Made by a program: the position numbers and the translations under genes. From contig PFQB01000051.1 in NCBI GenBank assembly GCA_002793355.1, positions 1-7,794 on the forward strand: 7,794 bases of DNA. Direction: 5' to 3'. The notes under the pieces were generated by a model. That model did not search any database and was not told the origin of the DNA. It was given only the letters and a program-made list of their open reading frames with translations. This DNA is from Candidatus Dojkabacteria bacterium CG_4_10_14_0_2_um_filter_Dojkabacteria_WS6_41_15. Lineage in GTDB: Bacteria > Patescibacteriota > Dojkabacteria > GCA-002793355. Of the stretch, positions 5,920 to 7,794 are shown piece after piece (the stretch's first letter is position 1; every line of letters begins with the position of its first letter).

Positions 5920-5980
5920 AGTATAAAGTTTAAAGGATAAAGCGTAAAGGAACAAAAGCACTAAAGCATAAAGGCTAAGG
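5915..5980 (+). repeat. Degenerate heptamer array, consensus NNTAAAG
   Basis: Five units run in perfect 7-bp register from 5915 to 5949 (ATTAAAG, TATAAAG, TTTAAAG, GATAAAG, CGTAAAG). Longer units of 9 and 8 bp follow, then CATAAAG and GCTAAGG. The TAA stop of the preceding gene is inside the first unit. The block TTAAAGGATAAAGCGT recurs exactly in the array near 6481. Confidence 0.85.
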
Positions 5981-5990
5981 ATTTTGTGTG

Positions 5991-6019
5991 TTTACTTTTT
6001 GCGGGACAACGCCTAAAAT
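5991..6019 (+). promoter_or_regulatory. Promoter TTTACT-17-TAAAAT for the gene at 6026
   Basis: TTTACT (5991-5996) and TAAAAT (6014-6019) are separated by 17 nt. The -10 hexamer ends 6 nt before the ATG, so the transcript is predicted to be leaderless. No Shine-Dalgarno sequence is present. Confidence 0.6.
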
Positions 6020-6025
6020 TGGCTC

Positions 6026-6484
6026 ATGGATAAAACTCTATTGGAATTTCTTCGGGGGCAAAAGGTAATTTCCGTTGCAACAACCAACAGTGATGGAACC
6101 TCGTGGATTTTTAATGCTTTCTACTCTGTTACCAAGAAAGGTGAGCTGTTTTTCATTAGTGATCCGAAGGCAAGGCATAGCAACAATATTGCGGATAATC
6201 CGAAGGTTTCCTTCAGTGTTTACTGGATTGATGAAAAAGATATGTGGAATAGAAAAGCAATACAGGGTGAGGGCGAATGCCATATTGTATCTAATCCGAT
6301 TGCAATTGGCGCGCTGGTGGTGAACCATTTTAAGTTTTTCCCTACTTGGAAAAAGTGGATGACAAAAAAAGACATGGTGCAGAAACTATTAGAAACTCGC
6401 TCATATCTTATTACGCCGACTTTTATGAAATTTTGGAACGACGAATTGTACGGAGAAGACGGGACAAAGGAGTTTAAAGATTAA
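6026..6484 (+). CDS. Pyridoxamine 5'-phosphate oxidase-fold (split-barrel flavin-binding) protein
   Basis: This 152-residue cytoplasmic protein begins with a short helix and then VISVATTNSDGTSWIFNAFYSV (residues about 14-35), the first strands of the PNPOx-like split barrel, where xxATxxxDGxP is typical. ELFFISDPKARHSNNIADNPKVSFSVY (about 40-66) gives the next strands with the conserved helix ending in NPxVS. IQGEGECHIV (about 79-88) is the usual central strand. Members bind FMN, F420 or haem, and most are not true pyridoxamine phosphate oxidases. The short length and lack of a C-terminal extension argue against authentic PdxH. The cofactor cannot be told from sequence alone. The C-terminal KEFKD and the stop lie inside a heptamer array. 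It has its own promoter and is convergent with the transporter gene. Confidence 0.85.
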   Translation: MDKTLLEFLRGQKVISVATTNSDGTSWIFNAFYSVTKKGELFFISDPKARHSNNIADNPKVSFSVYWIDEKDMWNRKAIQGEGECHIVSNPIAIGALVVNHFKFFPTWKKWMTKKDMVQKLLETRSYLITPTFMKFWNDELYGEDGTKEFKD

Positions 6485-6539
6485 AGGATAAAGCGTTAAA
6501 GCATAAAAGCACAAAAGTGGTGAAGACTGAAGATTGAGG
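6473..6539 (+). repeat. Second NNTAAAG heptamer array, overlapping a gene end
   Basis: TTTAAAG, ATTAAAG and GATAAAG are in perfect register from 6473. Eight-bp variants follow (CGTTAAAG, CATAAAAG, CACAAAAG, TGGTGAAG), then ACTGAAG and ATTGAGG. The first units encode the last residues and stop of the PNPOx-like protein. The array fills the gap to the convergent transporter gene. It shares a 16-nt block (6481-6496) with the array at 5915. Confidence 0.8.
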
Positions 6540-6544
6540 AAGGA

Positions 6545-7768
6545 TTAATTCACCGTAGCACTGTTTATTACTGCGTTTCTGCCGTACTTTAGAAACTTGA
6601 CTGAAAGCAGATAGTTGCCAATTTCAAAAAGTGCTAACAAAATCACTAAGATTTTCAACACCAAAATCACCGAAATTCCCGTAGCGATAATGCCTAATAC
6701 TAGACCTCCAATCAGCATGCGAGCAATGGTGTACACGAACTCCATAAAAATGTTTAACTCAACAGGAATCTTGGCAGCTGGATCAAGGTGATTGGTAATA
6801 CGCGCAGACATATCGTTTTCCAATGGCGCAACTACGGAAAAGATCAACGCAGTCAAGATCGCATTTATATACAGCATGTATGGATTAAAGTAGAGCGCCA
6901 GAATAATATCAGCGAGCACCATAATAACCAGTAAGGGACCTCCCAATTTTGCTTTCTGCTGTACCGTCAACTTATGCGTAGCAAACGAAATAACAACGCC
7001 GAATAACGACGAAATTGTAAGATAAATCCCCATGTTTAGTTCATTACCCAACACTACAAATGGAATAATGGAAAGTACAAGCCAATCAATCATCCAATAC
7101 GCGGATATGGTTAACTTGACTGCCACAAAACTGCCTAACTTTGGATTCTTGAGTATTTCCGTAAAGCTGTTGCGGTGCAGCGACAATTTCTTATTGATAT
7201 TGAATTGATAGGGAGTTATAACTGCCAGTAAGCAGATAGCGGTAAATACGACAAAAGCCGGTAACAACGAATTCGATTTAGCCAAAAGGTACCCGAGCGT
7301 TACCGGAGCTACGACAGTAAAAACCCCATTAATTGCGTAGGAAATACTATAAAGTTTGCTTCGTGAATCGTGCGGTAACCCAGAAAGTTCAATTGTATGG
7401 CTTGATGCCCAATAGAAGCCTTCTGCAGCACCACGCGCCAACGAAATCAACACAAAGGACATAGCACCGATATGCACCAAATATATACCGAATAATCCCG
7501 TAAATACATACAATAGAAAGCTTGTCCGCAGATTATTCTCCACCCCGACTCTATTCATGAAAATCGAACCAAGAAGAAAGAAAACAAAAAAAGTCACCAG
7601 CGTAATCAGAATATTTACAACGACGTCTTGAACTCTGCCGTTTTCTTTAAAAACGTAGGTCATATAGTAGGCATCGAACACATAAATTGCACTGTCAAAA
7701 TAGGTGCGCACCAGCAGATATTGTTTGGTAGGGGAAAGGTTGTTTAAGAATTCAGAGAGGCGACTCAT
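6545..7768 (-). CDS. Major facilitator superfamily-like membrane transporter
   Basis: The 407-residue protein is hydrophobic throughout, with about 11-12 predicted helices in two halves (about 20-180 and 210-390) joined by a basic central loop near residues 188-212 (FNINKKLSLHRN). This matches MFS architecture and length. ARGAAEGFYWASSHTIE (about 111-127) resembles the fourth/fifth helix region of MFS proteins, where a Gly-rich GxxxGFYW-like stretch is common. I cannot identify a substrate: the classical loop 2-3 motif A is not obvious, and only a reduced MNRVG stands at about 71-75. The start ATG has no good ribosome site or -10 element in the 26 nt available before the window edge. It is convergent with the PNPOx-like gene. 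Confidence 0.8.
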   Translation of the reverse strand: MSRLSEFLNNLSPTKQYLLVRTYFDSAIYVFDAYYMTYVFKENGRVQDVVVNILITLVTFFVFFLLGSIFMNRVGVENNLRTSFLLYVFTGLFGIYLVHIGAMSFVLISLARGAAEGFYWASSHTIELSGLPHDSRSKLYSISYAINGVFTVVAPVTLGYLLAKSNSLLPAFVVFTAICLLAVITPYQFNINKKLSLHRNSFTEILKNPKLGSFVAVKLTISAYWMIDWLVLSIIPFVVLGNELNMGIYLTISSLFGVVISFATHKLTVQQKAKLGGPLLVIMVLADIILALYFNPYMLYINAILTALIFSVVAPLENDMSARITNHLDPAAKIPVELNIFMEFVYTIARMLIGGLVLGIIATGISVILVLKILVILLALFEIGNYLLSVKFLKYGRNAVINSATVN

Positions 7769-7794
7769 TGGGAAATGAAGAACCCCGCAGCAAG

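Overview
The window comes from an AT-rich bacterial genome. It has tightly packed, often overlapping genes, few Shine-Dalgarno sequences, several exported proteins with Thr/Pro-rich linkers, and a membrane protein of a type I associate with Candidate Phyla Radiation genomes (Patescibacteria, for example Microgenomates or Katanobacteria). That placement is an inference from gene content and style; there is no marker gene here.

Layout. Positions 1-300 hold the 3' end of a decayed DDE (IS481/IS3-type) insertion sequence, with a candidate terminal inverted repeat. Next is a divergent pair of small exported Cys-rich proteins: 289-876 on the minus strand and 1044-1286 on the plus strand. A 9-bp hairpin (1370-1390) separates these from a minus-strand block read right to left: DsbA-like thioredoxin (4307-5206), VKOR (3667-4149), a four-helix membrane protein (3213-3674), a two-helix membrane protein (2669-3295), an UlaG-like metallo-beta-lactamase-fold hydrolase (1968-2672), and an ECF-type sigma factor (1408-1965). 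The sigma frame is interrupted by one in-frame TAG exactly between regions 2 and 4. The genes from VKOR to sigma overlap or nearly touch, so they probably form one operon. On the right are an exported protein (5287-5919, divergent from DsbA), a pyridoxamine-phosphate-oxidase-fold protein (6026-6484), and a convergent MFS-like transporter (6545-7768).

How the genes fit together. DsbA and VKOR form a complete oxidative folding pair: DsbA oxidises exported Cys pairs and VKOR reoxidises DsbA using quinone. Several neighbours are exported and carry cysteines, so they are plausible substrates. The role of the other membrane proteins, the hydrolase and the sigma factor is unknown.

Two patterns stand out. 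Three intergenic regions are filled with degenerate 7-bp tandem repeats that start at the stop codon of the preceding gene; one of them (4154-4309) runs for 22 units in perfect register and reverses orientation inside. Four genes have a -10-like hexamer only 5-6 nt before the ATG, as expected for leaderless transcripts. A run of eight C residues at codons 6-8 of VKOR could allow phase variation or could be a sequencing hazard.
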